DNA from: JAKFEW01 sp036675505
Lineage (GTDB): Bacteria > Cyanobacteriota > Sericytochromatia > S15B-MN24 > JAQBPE01
Assembly (NCBI GenBank): GCA_036675505.1
Contig: JAKFEW010000047.1
Span: forward strand, 1-64,000
Reading direction: 5' to 3'
DNA length: 64,000 nucleotides
The translations under genes were made by a program, and so were the position numbers. This document shows, piece by piece, positions 7,955 to 15,093 of the stretch. The notes below the pieces were generated by a model that made no database searches, was not told the origin of the DNA, and saw only the letters and a program-made list of their open reading frames with translations. Position 1 is the stretch's first letter; each line of letters begins with the position of its first letter.

Positions 7955-8686
7955 CTACGGCGTGAGCCAGGGGTGGTCACCGCCAGCTCGCTGGTCATCG
8001 CCCAGGTGGATCACCGAGGCGTTGCGCTCGCGAAGGCGGGACAGGATACGGTCGACGGTGATCCCCGCCTGGTCTGCCGGCATCTGGTCCTTGCCGAGCG
8101 TCAGAGCGCGCACGTAATGCGCCCGAAGGTCCGCGGGCCCGAGATTGGTCGTGACGATCGTGGGTAGCCTCGCCTGGTTGCGGGCATCGATCAGGTCGAA
8201 CAGCTGGGCGCTGCTCCACTCCGTCACGCGCTCCTGGCCGAAGTCGTCGAGCACCAGGAGGTGCGACCGTTTGAGGTTGGTCAGCACCTTGTCCGCGTCC
8301 TCCCACCGCTTGAGACGCGCCTGCAAGCCGGTGACGGAGATGAAGCGCGCGGCGAAGCCCCGCCAGGCGATTTCGTTGGCGATCGCCGCCGCCACCATGG
8401 TCTTGCCGCAGCCGATGCTGCCAGAGAGGGTCAGTCCGTCGCCGGCCTTCCGCCGCTCCTCCCACGTCTCCACGAAGCGCGCCGCCGCCGCGCGGCCGGC
8501 GAGCGAGCAGGCGCGCTCGTCGAGGTCGGTCAGGAGCGTCGCGGCGAATTGGCCGGGAGGCGGGGCGATTTCGAAGTACGCCTGTCGCGCTTCCTTTCGA
8601 GCCTGCTCAGCGTTCTCGCGGCGCCAGTTGTCCACCTCGACTTCCCAGTACGCCCTGGCCTCCGGCGTGGCGAAAATTTCGGACAT
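7955..8686 (-). CDS. DnaC-type helicase loader (AAA+ ATPase)
   Basis: A 243-aa protein; ATG 8686 follows AGGAGG. It has a Walker A (GSIGCGKT, about residues 93-100), a Walker B (LLVLDDFG), sensor-1 (TIVTTNLGP) and an arginine-finger region (RILSRLRER), the order of DnaC/IstB-like ATPases. In phages these load the host replicative helicase at the phage origin. It begins 2 nt after the replication-protein gene, so the two form a replication module. Confidence 0.9.
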   Translation of the reverse strand: MSEIFATPEARAYWEVEVDNWRRENAEQARKEARQAYFEIAPPPGQFAATLLTDLDERACSLAGRAAAARFVETWEERRKAGDGLTLSGSIGCGKTMVAAAIANEIAWRGFAARFISVTGLQARLKRWEDADKVLTNLKRSHLLVLDDFGQERVTEWSSAQLFDLIDARNQARLPTIVTTNLGPADLRAHYVRALTLGKDQMPADQAGITVDRILSRLRERNASVIHLGDDQRAGGDHPWLTP

Positions 8687-8688
8687 GG

Positions 8689-9609
8689 TTACCTCCTGAT
8701 CGCCCAGTCGTACTGGGCCGCTCGGTCCTGCTCGCTCCGCTCGGGCACGACTCGGGCGAGCGAGATCGGGTCGTCGTGCCACCGTTTCTTGTTGAGCCAC
8801 GCGGCGGGCGCGGGGATGTAGGCCCCGGCGTCCCGCTTCCAGCTGTCGCCGGCCTTGTCCTCGGAGAGCGCGGCCATGAGCCGTTCGACATGAGCTTCCG
8901 TCAGGCGGTGGCGCTTCCACACCTCGAACGCCTTGGCCTTCGCCTTCTTGCGCTCGCTCGACGGGTAGGCTTCCCAGAACGCGAGGAACGCGGCCGTGTA
9001 GGACGGCGGCTTGCCGGGGTCGTCGGGCTCGCGGCGATCGCCGTCCGGAAGTGCATATGCACGAGAGGCGATCGAGAAAACCTCTCCCCCTCCGGGGGGC
9101 ATGGGGGGATCCATGTTCCTGTTCCTGTTCCTGTTCCTGTTATCCAGGGACGTCCCGGCGACGGGACCGGGACGTCCCGGTGACAGGTCGTCGCCCACGT
9201 GTGAACCGCGGTTCACATCGGGTCGGTCAACGCCCTCGGGCTTTTCCCCGCTCCGTTGCCGGGCCTTCTTCTCCCTCGCCTTTCGACGCTGCTCCATGAG
9301 GCGGCCGACGTACTCGTCCCAGTCGTGCATGCGCCAGCCCGCGCTGTGCGGGTCGAGCCAGCCGGCCTCCGTCATCGCACTTGCGAAGCTGGCCGGGTCT
9401 CCCGCCCAATCCGCTGCTCGGGCGAGGGCGGGCAGGCGGGCAGGCTCAATGATGCCGTCCTCGGTGAAGTCGACCGCCCAGGCGATCGCCATCGCCACAT
9501 GGCCGACAACCGTCGCGCGGCCGATGCCGGCAACGTCCATCAGGCGATCGGTCTTAGGATGGCGCGGCAGGCTCGTGTGGAACTCGAACCAGACGCCGGG
9601 GTCGCGCAC
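8689..9609 (-). CDS. Phage replication protein (DnaT/DnaD-like initiator)
   Basis: A 306-aa protein starting at GTG 9609. The N-terminus (VWFEFHTSLPRHPKT, then RLMDVAGIGRATVVGHVA) is a winged-helix domain typical of phage replisome organisers. After a low-complexity linker comes a C-terminal part with FLAFWEAYPSSERKKAKAK and AAWLNKKRW, as found in DnaC-partner proteins. The linker contains palindrome copy 4 (VNRGSH) and an in-frame hexanucleotide repeat giving alternating Asn-Arg (DNA 9114-9140). Replication gene plus loader is the usual order. Confidence 0.8.
   Translation of the reverse strand: MRDPGVWFEFHTSLPRHPKTDRLMDVAGIGRATVVGHVAMAIAWAVDFTEDGIIEPARLPALARAADWAGDPASFASAMTEAGWLDPHSAGWRMHDWDEYVGRLMEQRRKAREKKARQRSGEKPEGVDRPDVNRGSHVGDDLSPGRPGPVAGTSLDNRNRNRNRNMDPPMPPGGGEVFSIASRAYALPDGDRREPDDPGKPPSYTAAFLAFWEAYPSSERKKAKAKAFEVWKRHRLTEAHVERLMAALSEDKAGDSWKRDAGAYIPAPAAWLNKKRWHDDPISLARVVPERSEQDRAAQYDWAIRR
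9200..9217. repeat. Dispersed prophage palindrome, copy 4 (inside a gene)
   Basis: TGTGAACCGCGGTTCACA, a perfect 18-bp palindrome identical to copy 1, in the linker-coding part of the replication gene. Confidence 0.85.
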
Positions 9610-9612
9610 GGC

Positions 9613-9801
9613 CTACGCTCCGGTGCGGGTAGCCGTGCGATCGGCCAGCCACGCCTCTACCTGGGCCGGGACGTACATCCGGCGCCTGCCGACTTTCACG
9701 AACGGAAGATTGTACCGGCCGGTGCACGCCCAGATATCGAGTGTGGCGCGTTTCACGCCGATCGCCTGAGCCGTCTCCTCTGCGCTCATCATTTTGAGCA
9801 T
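9613..9801 (-). CDS. Excisionase-type (MerR-like HTH) small DNA-binding protein
   Basis: A 62-aa protein; ATG 9801 follows AAGGAGGAG. It reads SAEETAQAIGVKRATLDIWA, then VKVGRRRMYVPAQVEAWLA, which is the helix-turn-helix and wing of the excisionase/AlpA group (HTH_17). Such proteins act as recombination directionality factors or regulators next to integrases. It starts the replication operon. Confidence 0.8.
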   Translation of the reverse strand: MLKMMSAEETAQAIGVKRATLDIWACTGRYNLPFVKVGRRRMYVPAQVEAWLADRTATRTGA

Positions 9802-9968
9802 GGCTACTCCTCCTTGAAGCCGCGTGGGGCGGCGTGTACCGCACCTGCTTACGCCACCCTTAATGGGTTTGGGGTAATGCTGGTGGACAACAAGAAGGAT
9901 AGGTAAAGCTGACTCACATAGGGAGGCTACCCCCTTAACTCTAGGGACAGGGCATTGGGGCCGCAAAA

Positions 9969-10007
9969 GCAAGACCCCACCCCGAAAATAAGGGGTGGGG
10001 TGCTTGC
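9969..10007 (-). terminator. Strong bidirectional hairpin terminator
   Basis: GCAAGACCCCACCCC (9969-9983) pairs with the complementary arm at 9992-10007 (one bulged base) around an 8-nt A-rich loop. On the minus strand it is followed by CTTTTG, 14 nt after the stop of the 231-aa gene, so it ends the integrase operon and insulates it from the replication operon. Confidence 0.8.
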
Positions 10008-10021
10008 GAGGGCTTAACTTT

Positions 10022-10717
10022 TCAGTGCTCGAGTCGCTTCCGCCTCCTGTTCTTGTTCGGCTCTTTCTTGTAAACAACTCTCCAAAGGCGCTCCACATCG
10101 TGGGTCGCAGGCGCGCCCCCCGTTAAGGCCAGCAGGCGCTCGCGAAGAAACGCTTCTGTGTCGGACCTCTCGTGGTCCTCGTGGCTGGCTCGCCGGGCTA
10201 TCGCTTCTGCGATCACGATCTCCTCGGGGGTCAGGGTAGGGCGCGGCGGTGGCGCGGCGGGCTGTTCAAATGTCGTCGCCTTGACGACCGGCCGGGCGCA
10301 AGGAAGGTACTTAGCCAGGGGCGCCGGGAACGGCGTGATCCCGATCGCCTCCACCCAGCGTGCGAGGTTGAGGCGGCTCACGTCCTCGTCCTCCTCGTCC
10401 CAGCCGGGCCGAGCTGCGCGCAGCGCAACGGCCGCGGGCGGGTCGCTCGACACGTACCCGTCGCGCACAGCTTCCCGGAGGTCGTCCCAAATGGGGCCGA
10501 CGGCATCAGGAGCGGGGACGGTTGGTGCGTCGACCCGCTCCTCTACACCTTGGCATAGAAACAGGGCTTCGAAGAATGGAAGCCTGTCACCGGTCTCGTC
10601 GCGTGAACTGCGCATCGTCTCGAGGGCCGGCGCGATGCCAGCACGGTCGCCGCGCGCAAAGCGCCCCCAGCCGCGCGCGGCGCTGCTGTATTCCGCGGCT
10701 TGCTGCTCGCTGTCCAC
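10022..10717 (-). CDS. Prophage protein of unknown function downstream of integrase
   Basis: A 231-aa protein; GTG 10717 follows GGGGAGG and lies 4 nt after the integrase stop. It is acidic and Trp-containing in its centre (ARPGWDEEDEDVSRLNLARW), with a basic C-terminus (KKEPNKNRRRKRLEH) suited to nucleic-acid contact. No family recognised. Co-transcription with the integrase suggests a role in integration or lysogeny. Confidence 0.7.
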   Translation of the reverse strand: MDSEQQAAEYSSAARGWGRFARGDRAGIAPALETMRSSRDETGDRLPFFEALFLCQGVEERVDAPTVPAPDAVGPIWDDLREAVRDGYVSSDPPAAVALRAARPGWDEEDEDVSRLNLARWVEAIGITPFPAPLAKYLPCARPVVKATTFEQPAAPPPRPTLTPEEIVIAEAIARRASHEDHERSDTEAFLRERLLALTGGAPATHDVERLWRVVYKKEPNKNRRRKRLEH

Positions 10718-10720
10718 GTG

Positions 10721-11962
10721 CTACCTCCCCGCCTTGGCGCGCGGCCTGCCTGCCGCGGCCTTGGACACCGCGGCGGCAGCTACCGGGAGGGCGGCGATCT
10801 TGGCGGCGGCCAGATGGAGGGCCTGGTGAGCATCGCGCTTCGCGTCGCGCACCGGGTCGAGAGAGAGGCGCGCGTATACCGCCGTGGTGGCCTGGCTCTT
10901 GTGGTTCAGGGCCTTGCCTACGACCGCCATGCTCGCGCCGCTGTCAACCATGAAACTGGCGAGCGAGCGGCGAAGGTCGTGGATGCGAAGGTCAGCGATG
11001 CCGGCTCGGTCAAGGATGCGCTGCCAGCCCGCCTTGGGGTCGGCCAGGTGGCCGGCGGCCCCGGTTCCCGGGAACACCCACGGAGAGGTGGAGGTGGCCT
11101 GCCGGCGCTGGAGGATGTCGAGCTCGGCGTTCTCCAGCGGGATGGTCTGGGCGGTGCCGTTCTTCGTGAGCGGGATGCGCCACGTGCGCCCCTCGATGTC
11201 GATCTCGTCCCAGCGCATCGCGAGCACGTTCGCCTTGCGCGCGCCGGTGTAGAGGCTCAGGAGCACGTAGTCGCGCATCGCCTCGCTGGGGTCCTCGGTC
11301 ACGGCGGCCAGGAAGCGGGCGACTTCGTGCGGCATCAGCCGGCGCTCGCGGCTCTGCTCGGCGAACGCTTCGACGCCAGCCGCCGGGTTGGGGCCCTTCA
11401 TCTGGCCCTTCTTGATCGCCTTGTTGAACACGGCGCGCACCAGCGCCAGCATCCGGTTGGCCGCGTACCGGCCGTGCTCCTCACCGACGCGCTGGTGAAG
11501 GGCCTCGACGTCGCGCCCGGCGATCTGGGAGGGCTTCCGGTTCACGAGCGGGCCCAGGTACGAGCGCACGAGCTTGCGGTACTCGATGATGGTCCGCTCG
11601 CCGCGGTCGCCGGACTTCTTCGGCTGGGCGAGGTACCATTCGCATAGCTCGCCGAAGGTCTTGGCTTGCCGCTCCTCGCGCCGCTGAGCGTTCGGGTCCT
11701 CGCCCTCTGCGATCTGATTGTTGAGCCCTTCGGCCTTCTTGCGGGCCTGCTCGATGGTCAGGTCGGGGTAGGTGCCCAGGCGGATCTGCTGCGGCCGGTC
11801 GTTGTACCACCGGTAGATGTAGAAGGACTTGGCGCCTCGGTCGGTCACGCGGATCGCGAGGCCCCGCACCTTGGCGTCGTACACGAAGTACCGCTTGCCG
11901 GCCTCGGCCGGCGGCAGGGTGTCGATGATCGCTTTGGTGAGGCTGCGTCGGTCCTGCGCCAT
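10721..11962 (-). CDS. int: Tyrosine integrase (P4-like, phage integrase family)
   Basis: A 413-aa site-specific recombinase. ATG 11962 is preceded by GGAGG; longer upstream frames lack one. An N-terminal DUF4102-type arm-binding domain (YFVYDAKVRGLAIRVTDRGA) is followed by a SAM-like core-binding domain and the catalytic domain with Arg (LYTGARKANVL), His-x-x-Arg (HDLRRSLAS), a second His (LNHKSQATT) and the nucleophile Tyr (VYARLS). It lies 172 bp from the tRNA-Lys att fragment, as usual for tRNA-targeting elements. 11-bp-period repeats just upstream may be its arm sites. Confidence 0.95.
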   Translation of the reverse strand: MAQDRRSLTKAIIDTLPPAEAGKRYFVYDAKVRGLAIRVTDRGAKSFYIYRWYNDRPQQIRLGTYPDLTIEQARKKAEGLNNQIAEGEDPNAQRREERQAKTFGELCEWYLAQPKKSGDRGERTIIEYRKLVRSYLGPLVNRKPSQIAGRDVEALHQRVGEEHGRYAANRMLALVRAVFNKAIKKGQMKGPNPAAGVEAFAEQSRERRLMPHEVARFLAAVTEDPSEAMRDYVLLSLYTGARKANVLAMRWDEIDIEGRTWRIPLTKNGTAQTIPLENAELDILQRRQATSTSPWVFPGTGAAGHLADPKAGWQRILDRAGIADLRIHDLRRSLASFMVDSGASMAVVGKALNHKSQATTAVYARLSLDPVRDAKRDAHQALHLAAAKIAALPVAAAAVSKAAAGRPRAKAGR

Positions 11963-11993
11963 CTGAGACCTCCATTTCATATGCCCGGGGTTC

Positions 11994-12012
11994 GGGCATA
12001 GGCCGGGCATAG
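11994..12012 (+). repeat. Candidate integrase arm-type repeat, left pair
   Basis: Two copies of GGGCATAG at 11994 and 12005 with an 11-bp period, between the integrase start and the att fragment. A matching pair with the same period lies at 12227-12246 on the other side of att. CCCGGCATAG at 12092-12101 is a further partial copy. Confidence 0.5.
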
Positions 12013-12134
12013 AAGATAGGTATATATGCGCAGTTTTACGAAACCCTGTCAACCTAGATAATTACTGCATATGCACTTTCTAGCAACCCTTCCCGGCATA
12101 GACTGAACTATACGATTCTAGGTGCGCCCACACA

Positions 12135-12176
12135 CTTTTAATCTGCGGGTCCCGGGTTCAAGTCCCGGCGCGCTCA
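12135..12176 (+). other. attachment site: 3' fragment of tRNA-Lys(TTT)
   Basis: The 42 nt run from the anticodon loop CTTTTAA through the 3' anticodon stem TCTGC, variable loop, a perfect T-arm (CCGGG, TTCAAGT, CCCGG), the acceptor strand CGCGCTC and discriminator A. The 5' half (acceptor, D-arm, 5' anticodon stem) is absent: the bases before it do not pair. This is the duplicated tRNA end left by integration at the tRNA 3' half. The intact gene should lie beyond the left edge, with acceptor GAGCGCG. Confidence 0.9.
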
Positions 12177-12187
12177 TAAGTGAAGAA

Positions 12188-12222
12188 GCCGCTTTCCAGG
12201 ATTGCTGGAAGGCGGCCTTTTT
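12188..12222 (+). terminator. Rho-independent terminator after the tRNA-Lys fragment
   Basis: GCCGCTTTCCAG (12188-12199) pairs with CTGGAAGGCGGC (12205-12216) around GATTG, followed by CTTTTTG. This is probably the original terminator of tRNA-Lys, now separated from the gene by the element. Confidence 0.85.
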
Positions 12223-12226
12223 GTTG

Positions 12227-12246
12227 GGGCATACACCGGGCATACA
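12227..12246 (+). repeat. Candidate integrase arm-type repeat, right pair
   Basis: Two copies of GGGCATACA at 12227 and 12238, an 11-bp period. They mirror the left pair but lie on what should be the chromosomal side of att, which is unexpected for a single integration. Confidence 0.45.
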
Positions 12247-12294
12247 ACGGGCGAGAGGTCTCGGCGCGCCGTCGTGGCCCGGAACATCACCTCA

Positions 12295-12855
12295 TCACGG
12301 ATTCCAGAGGATTAGACGATCTGGAAGACTCGTGAAAGCCACTTGGCCTTCACGGCCGATCGTGAGGTTGGCGATCCACCATGGGGCGGGCTGATTGGGC
12401 GTGGGGCACAACATCATCAGCTTGAAGCCGCTGGAACTGCCCACGTCCGGCTCTGACGCAATCAACGAATGGCGGGAGCCATCGGCCTGGAACCGCACGA
12501 TAGCCGTCGCGTATGGGTTGCTCTCGCCGTGAGCGCCGTCGAGTGGGCCGGCTTCGGCGACGATTACTGGTCCACCGGGAACGCCGGAGAGCGCCATCGG
12601 GTTCGTCACCCGACGGCCGTGCTCCCATGGGCGGGGCGCTTGGTCTGGCACCACATACCAGAGCGCGTCGACTCGTGTTTCGACCCGCGCCTCGGATTCA
12701 GTCGTCGGCTCGGCCTCGCGGTGCTCGTCCTCCTCGATGGCCGCATCCTCGTCAGCTTTTTCCGGCTCCTCCCACTCGTCGAAGTAATTGAACCCGGAAT
12801 CGACCAGTCCCACGACGAATGCGGCTGTCGGCACATAGATCGTGACTGCATTCAT
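12295..12855 (-). CDS. Hypothetical protein
   Basis: A 186-aa protein with no recognised family. A short hydrophobic N-terminus (TIYVPTAAFVVGLVDSG) is followed by a very acidic stretch (EWEEPEKADEDAAIEEDEHR) and a C-terminal part with Trp and Pro (PTPNQPAPWWIANLTIGREG) that looks folded. The ATG at 12855 has no clear ribosome-binding site. It lies immediately to the right of the integrated element and may belong to older island DNA. Confidence 0.5.
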   Translation of the reverse strand: MNAVTIYVPTAAFVVGLVDSGFNYFDEWEEPEKADEDAAIEEDEHREAEPTTESEARVETRVDALWYVVPDQAPRPWEHGRRVTNPMALSGVPGGPVIVAEAGPLDGAHGESNPYATAIVRFQADGSRHSLIASEPDVGSSSGFKLMMLCPTPNQPAPWWIANLTIGREGQVAFTSLPDRLILWNP

Positions 12856-12960
12856 GAAATTCTGAACGATTGAATTCGGCTCTATCGATTCACTCTAGCA
12901 GGCTTGCGCGGGAGTACCTCGAAGAGGACGCGGGCATGCAGGTCCAGAGCGCGTGAGCTC

Positions 12961-13515
12961 TCAGCGGGAAGCCGGTTGAATCACGGAAGGCTCGCCAACG
13001 TTCTCCCACGTCCGCCCGTCGAAGCGCTGAGCCTGCCGCAGGTAGCGGCCGTCGTCGGCCAGGTACTGGAATTCCCGTTCGCCACCGGCCGGCCCGGGCA
13101 CGGAGAACGCCTGGGGCTCCACCTGGGTGGCGGCGACCGGCGCCGGCCTGGCGACCGCGGGCTTCGCGGGCGGCGGCGCGACGACGCGCGCGACTTTCGG
13201 CGCCTGGAGCGCGGTGAGCGCACGGGCCAGGGCGCCGCGCGTTTCGGGGCCCACGATGCCGTCCACCGCCAGGCCGTTGGCCCGCTGGAAGGCCACGAGC
13301 TCGATCAGCGTCTCGGCGCCGAACCGGCCATCTACCTGGAGCTGGGCGCCGCACGCGGCCAGGACGCGTTGGATGTTGGCCACGGCCGGTCCCCGCTGCC
13401 CGGTATGGACCAGGCCCTGTGGCGGCAGCTTGGTGTAAGCGCCTGTCTGTGCGGACGCCGGGGAGGCGGCCATACCCACCAGGATCACCGCTGCCAGGAA
13501 ACGTGAAGCCATCAT
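12961..13515 (-). CDS. Secreted peptidoglycan-binding (PGRP-like fold, PG_binding_1) protein
   Basis: A 184-aa protein with a signal peptide (MMASRFLAAVILVGMAASPA, cleavage after ASA). Residues about 35-100 form a PG_binding_1 domain (TGQRGPAVANIQRVLAACG, then VDGRFGAETLIELVAFQRAN and GIVGPETRGALARAL). A Pro/Ala linker and a C-terminal segment with FQYLADDGRYLRQAQRFDG follow. It probably anchors in periplasmic peptidoglycan. TAGGGTACAACG about 55 nt upstream resembles the sequence before the 16276-19020 gene and may be the promoter. Confidence 0.8.
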   Translation of the reverse strand: MMASRFLAAVILVGMAASPASAQTGAYTKLPPQGLVHTGQRGPAVANIQRVLAACGAQLQVDGRFGAETLIELVAFQRANGLAVDGIVGPETRGALARALTALQAPKVARVVAPPPAKPAVARPAPVAATQVEPQAFSVPGPAGGEREFQYLADDGRYLRQAQRFDGRTWENVGEPSVIQPASR

Positions 13516-13652
13516 CGTCCTACCCTTTTCACCCCCGCGAACCGCCATCGGAACGCGAGCCGAGCAATCGTTGTACCCTACCGACAGGCGTGTCAGGCGT
13601 TCGCATGGTATCTTCCGTGGCGACGTTCGTTCACCCAGGAGGAGGATCAACC

Positions 13653-14018
13653 ATGGCAGACCAGGCAGCACCGGAAGTCACGACCGCGTCGGGACTCGGC
13701 TACACCGTACTGAAAGCCGCCGATGAAGGCGCCCGCACGGCCGCAGCCGGCGATCAGGTCGCCGTCCATTACACGGGCTGGCTGACCAACGGCACGAAGT
13801 TCGACTCGTCGCTCGACCGCAACAGCCCGTTCGGCTTCAGGGTCGGCGGAGGCAACGTGATCAAGGGCTGGGACGAAGGCGTGGCCGGCATGAAGGTCGG
13901 CGAGAAGCGCAAGCTCACGATCCCCGCCTCCCTGGGCTATGGGGCGAGTGGCGCCGGTGGCGTGATTCCGCCGAACGCCACGCTGATCTTCGACGTCGAG
14001 CTGCTCGAGATCAAGTAG
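13653..14018 (+). CDS. FKBP-type peptidyl-prolyl cis-trans isomerase
   Basis: A 121-aa single FKBP domain: VAVHYTGWLTNGTKFDSSLD, then PFGFRVGGGNVIKGWDEGV, MKVGEKRKLTIPASLGYG and GGVIPPNATLIFDVELLEI, with the aromatic/Asp pocket residues present. ATG 13653 follows GGAGGAGG. There is no signal peptide, so it acts in the cytoplasm as a folding isomerase. It is divergent from the peptidoglycan-binding gene. Confidence 0.97.
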   Translation: MADQAAPEVTTASGLGYTVLKAADEGARTAAAGDQVAVHYTGWLTNGTKFDSSLDRNSPFGFRVGGGNVIKGWDEGVAGMKVGEKRKLTIPASLGYGASGAGGVIPPNATLIFDVELLEIK

Positions 14019-14049
14019 GCGAGCGTTCGGCTGTCATTCGCCCGAGAAG

Positions 14050-14081
14050 CGGGTCGTCCCGGTTGCGGACGGCCCGATTTT
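14050..14081 (+). terminator. Rho-independent terminator after the FKBP gene
   Basis: CGGGTCGTCC (14050-14059) pairs with GGACGGCCCG (14067-14076, one G-U) around CGGTTGC, followed by ATTTT. Confidence 0.8.
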
Positions 14082-14092
14082 CACGTGCACCC

Positions 14093-14126
14093 TTGACGTA
14101 TTCCCATATGGGAATATGATGGACTC
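14093..14126 (+). promoter_or_regulatory. Promoter with embedded palindromic operator of the ArsR-family gene; leaderless start
   Basis: TTGACG (14093-14098), a 16-bp spacer and TATGAT (14115-14120). A perfect 18-bp palindrome TATTCCCATATGGGAATA (14099-14116) fills the spacer, so a bound dimer would block RNA polymerase: this fits autoregulation by the ArsR-type protein. ATG is at 14127, 6 nt after the -10 box, where transcription would start, so the mRNA is probably leaderless. No Shine-Dalgarno sequence is present. Confidence 0.85.
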
Positions 14127-14483
14127 ATGGCACGGTCAGCAACGACATCGGACGTCTTCAACGCGGTGGCAGAGCCTCGGCGCCGCCAGATCCTCGAGCT
14201 GCTCGCGCCGCGCGAGCGATCCGTGAACGACGTCGCGCGGCTGCTGTGCCTGGCCCAGCCGACAGCTTCCAAGCACCTCAAGGTCTTGAAGGAGGTCGGG
14301 CTCGTGAGCGTGCGCGAGGACGGCCCGCACCGGCTGTACAGCCTGAACGGCGGCGCGCTCAAGTCCATTTACGATTGGGCCGGGCAATTCGAGGCACTCT
14401 GGACCGCGCGCTTCGCGCGCATGGACGAGCTCCTCGAGGAGCTGAAAGCCCAGGAACGCGACAGCGAAGGAGGAGAAAAATGA
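14127..14483 (+). CDS. ArsR-family transcriptional regulator
   Basis: A 118-aa winged-helix protein: FNAVAEPRRRQILELLAPRE, then SVNDVARLLCLAQPTASKHL (recognition helix) and REDGPHRLYSLNGGAL (wing). No CxC metal site is seen, so it is of the SdpR/AHSA1-associated type rather than a metal sensor. It overlaps the SRPBCC gene by ATGA, and the pair is a common regulator/effector operon. Autoregulation is suggested by the operator at 14099-14116. Confidence 0.95.
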   Translation: MARSATTSDVFNAVAEPRRRQILELLAPRERSVNDVARLLCLAQPTASKHLKVLKEVGLVSVREDGPHRLYSLNGGALKSIYDWAGQFEALWTARFARMDELLEELKAQERDSEGGEK

Positions 14484-14980
14484 CCACCACCAACCGCGCC
14501 CGCCACGAGCTCACGATCGTGTCGGACACCGAGATCCGCATCACGCGCGACTTCGACGCCCCGGCACGGCTCGTCTTCAAGGCCACCACCACGCCCGAAT
14601 ACATGAAGCGCTGGTATGGCTGCAGCGAGATGGAAATGACCACTTGCGAGATCGACCTGCGGCCCGGTGGCGCATTTCTCTGGGTGCTGCGCGACCAGGA
14701 CGGCTCGGAGTACAAGTTCAAGGGCGAGTACCGTGAGGTCGACCCGCCCCACAAGGTGGTCTTCACCGAATCATTCCTGATGGGTGACACCTGGACCAAC
14801 GGCGCGCTGAACACGGTCGCGATGAACGAGCATGACGGCAAGACCACGGTCACGATCGGGATCGTGTACGCCTCGAAGGCGGACCGCGACGGCCACCTGG
14901 GCGCAGGCATGGAGACCGGCATGGCCCAGGCCCACACCCGCCTCGACGCACTGCTCGCCGAACTGGTCCAGGCCGCCTAG
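14480..14980 (+). CDS. SRPBCC (AHSA1-type) domain protein
   Basis: A 166-aa START/Bet-v1-like protein: IRITRDFDAPARLVFKATTT at the N-terminus, WYGCSEMEMTTCEIDLRPGG, VVFTESFLMG, and a long C-terminal helix. AHSA1-type proteins bind hydrophobic ligands; the specific ligand is unknown. It is translationally coupled to the ArsR regulator. ATG 14480 follows AAGGAGGAG. Confidence 0.93.
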   Translation: MTTTNRARHELTIVSDTEIRITRDFDAPARLVFKATTTPEYMKRWYGCSEMEMTTCEIDLRPGGAFLWVLRDQDGSEYKFKGEYREVDPPHKVVFTESFLMGDTWTNGALNTVAMNEHDGKTTVTIGIVYASKADRDGHLGAGMETGMAQAHTRLDALLAELVQAA

Positions 14981-15000
14981 GCGGCCTGGAGGGAATTTTA
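14968..15000 (+). terminator. Terminator hairpin overlapping the stop codon of the SRPBCC gene
   Basis: CCAGGCCGCC and GGCGGCCTGG form a perfect 22-bp palindrome (14968-14989) that spans the TAG stop, followed within a few bases by AATTTTA. Confidence 0.7.
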
Positions 15001-15093
15001 CGGAAGGTTAACGCCAGCAATGGCGACCGCGAGCCGACAACTCCTTCCAGTTGGAGTCGGTCGGCCGCGGGTGCGGCGGCCTGGGAGGTCACC

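Larger units (their letters stand above)
1..12176. mobile_element. Right part of an integrated prophage-like element at tRNA-Lys
   Basis: All genes from 465 to 11962 lie on the minus strand and form phage-type modules: integrase, HTH/excisionase-like protein, replication protein, DnaC-type loader, BRO-N antirepressor, virion-like proteins and a terminase small-subunit-like protein. The right boundary is the tRNA-Lys 3' fragment at 12135-12176. Because that fragment is the duplicated 3' end and reads rightward, the intact tRNA and the other boundary must lie left of position 1. No terminase large subunit, portal, major capsid, lysis gene or CI-type repressor is visible, so the element is either truncated by the window or defective. 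Confidence 0.85.

Noticed and set aside
9114..9140. Phase-variable repeat in the replication gene
   Set aside because: The TTCCTG units are 6 bp, so copy-number change only adds Asn-Arg pairs and cannot switch the frame.
12121..12176. A complete tRNA-Lys gene
   Set aside because: Only the half from the anticodon loop onward is present; the preceding bases cannot form the acceptor, D-arm or 5' anticodon stem.
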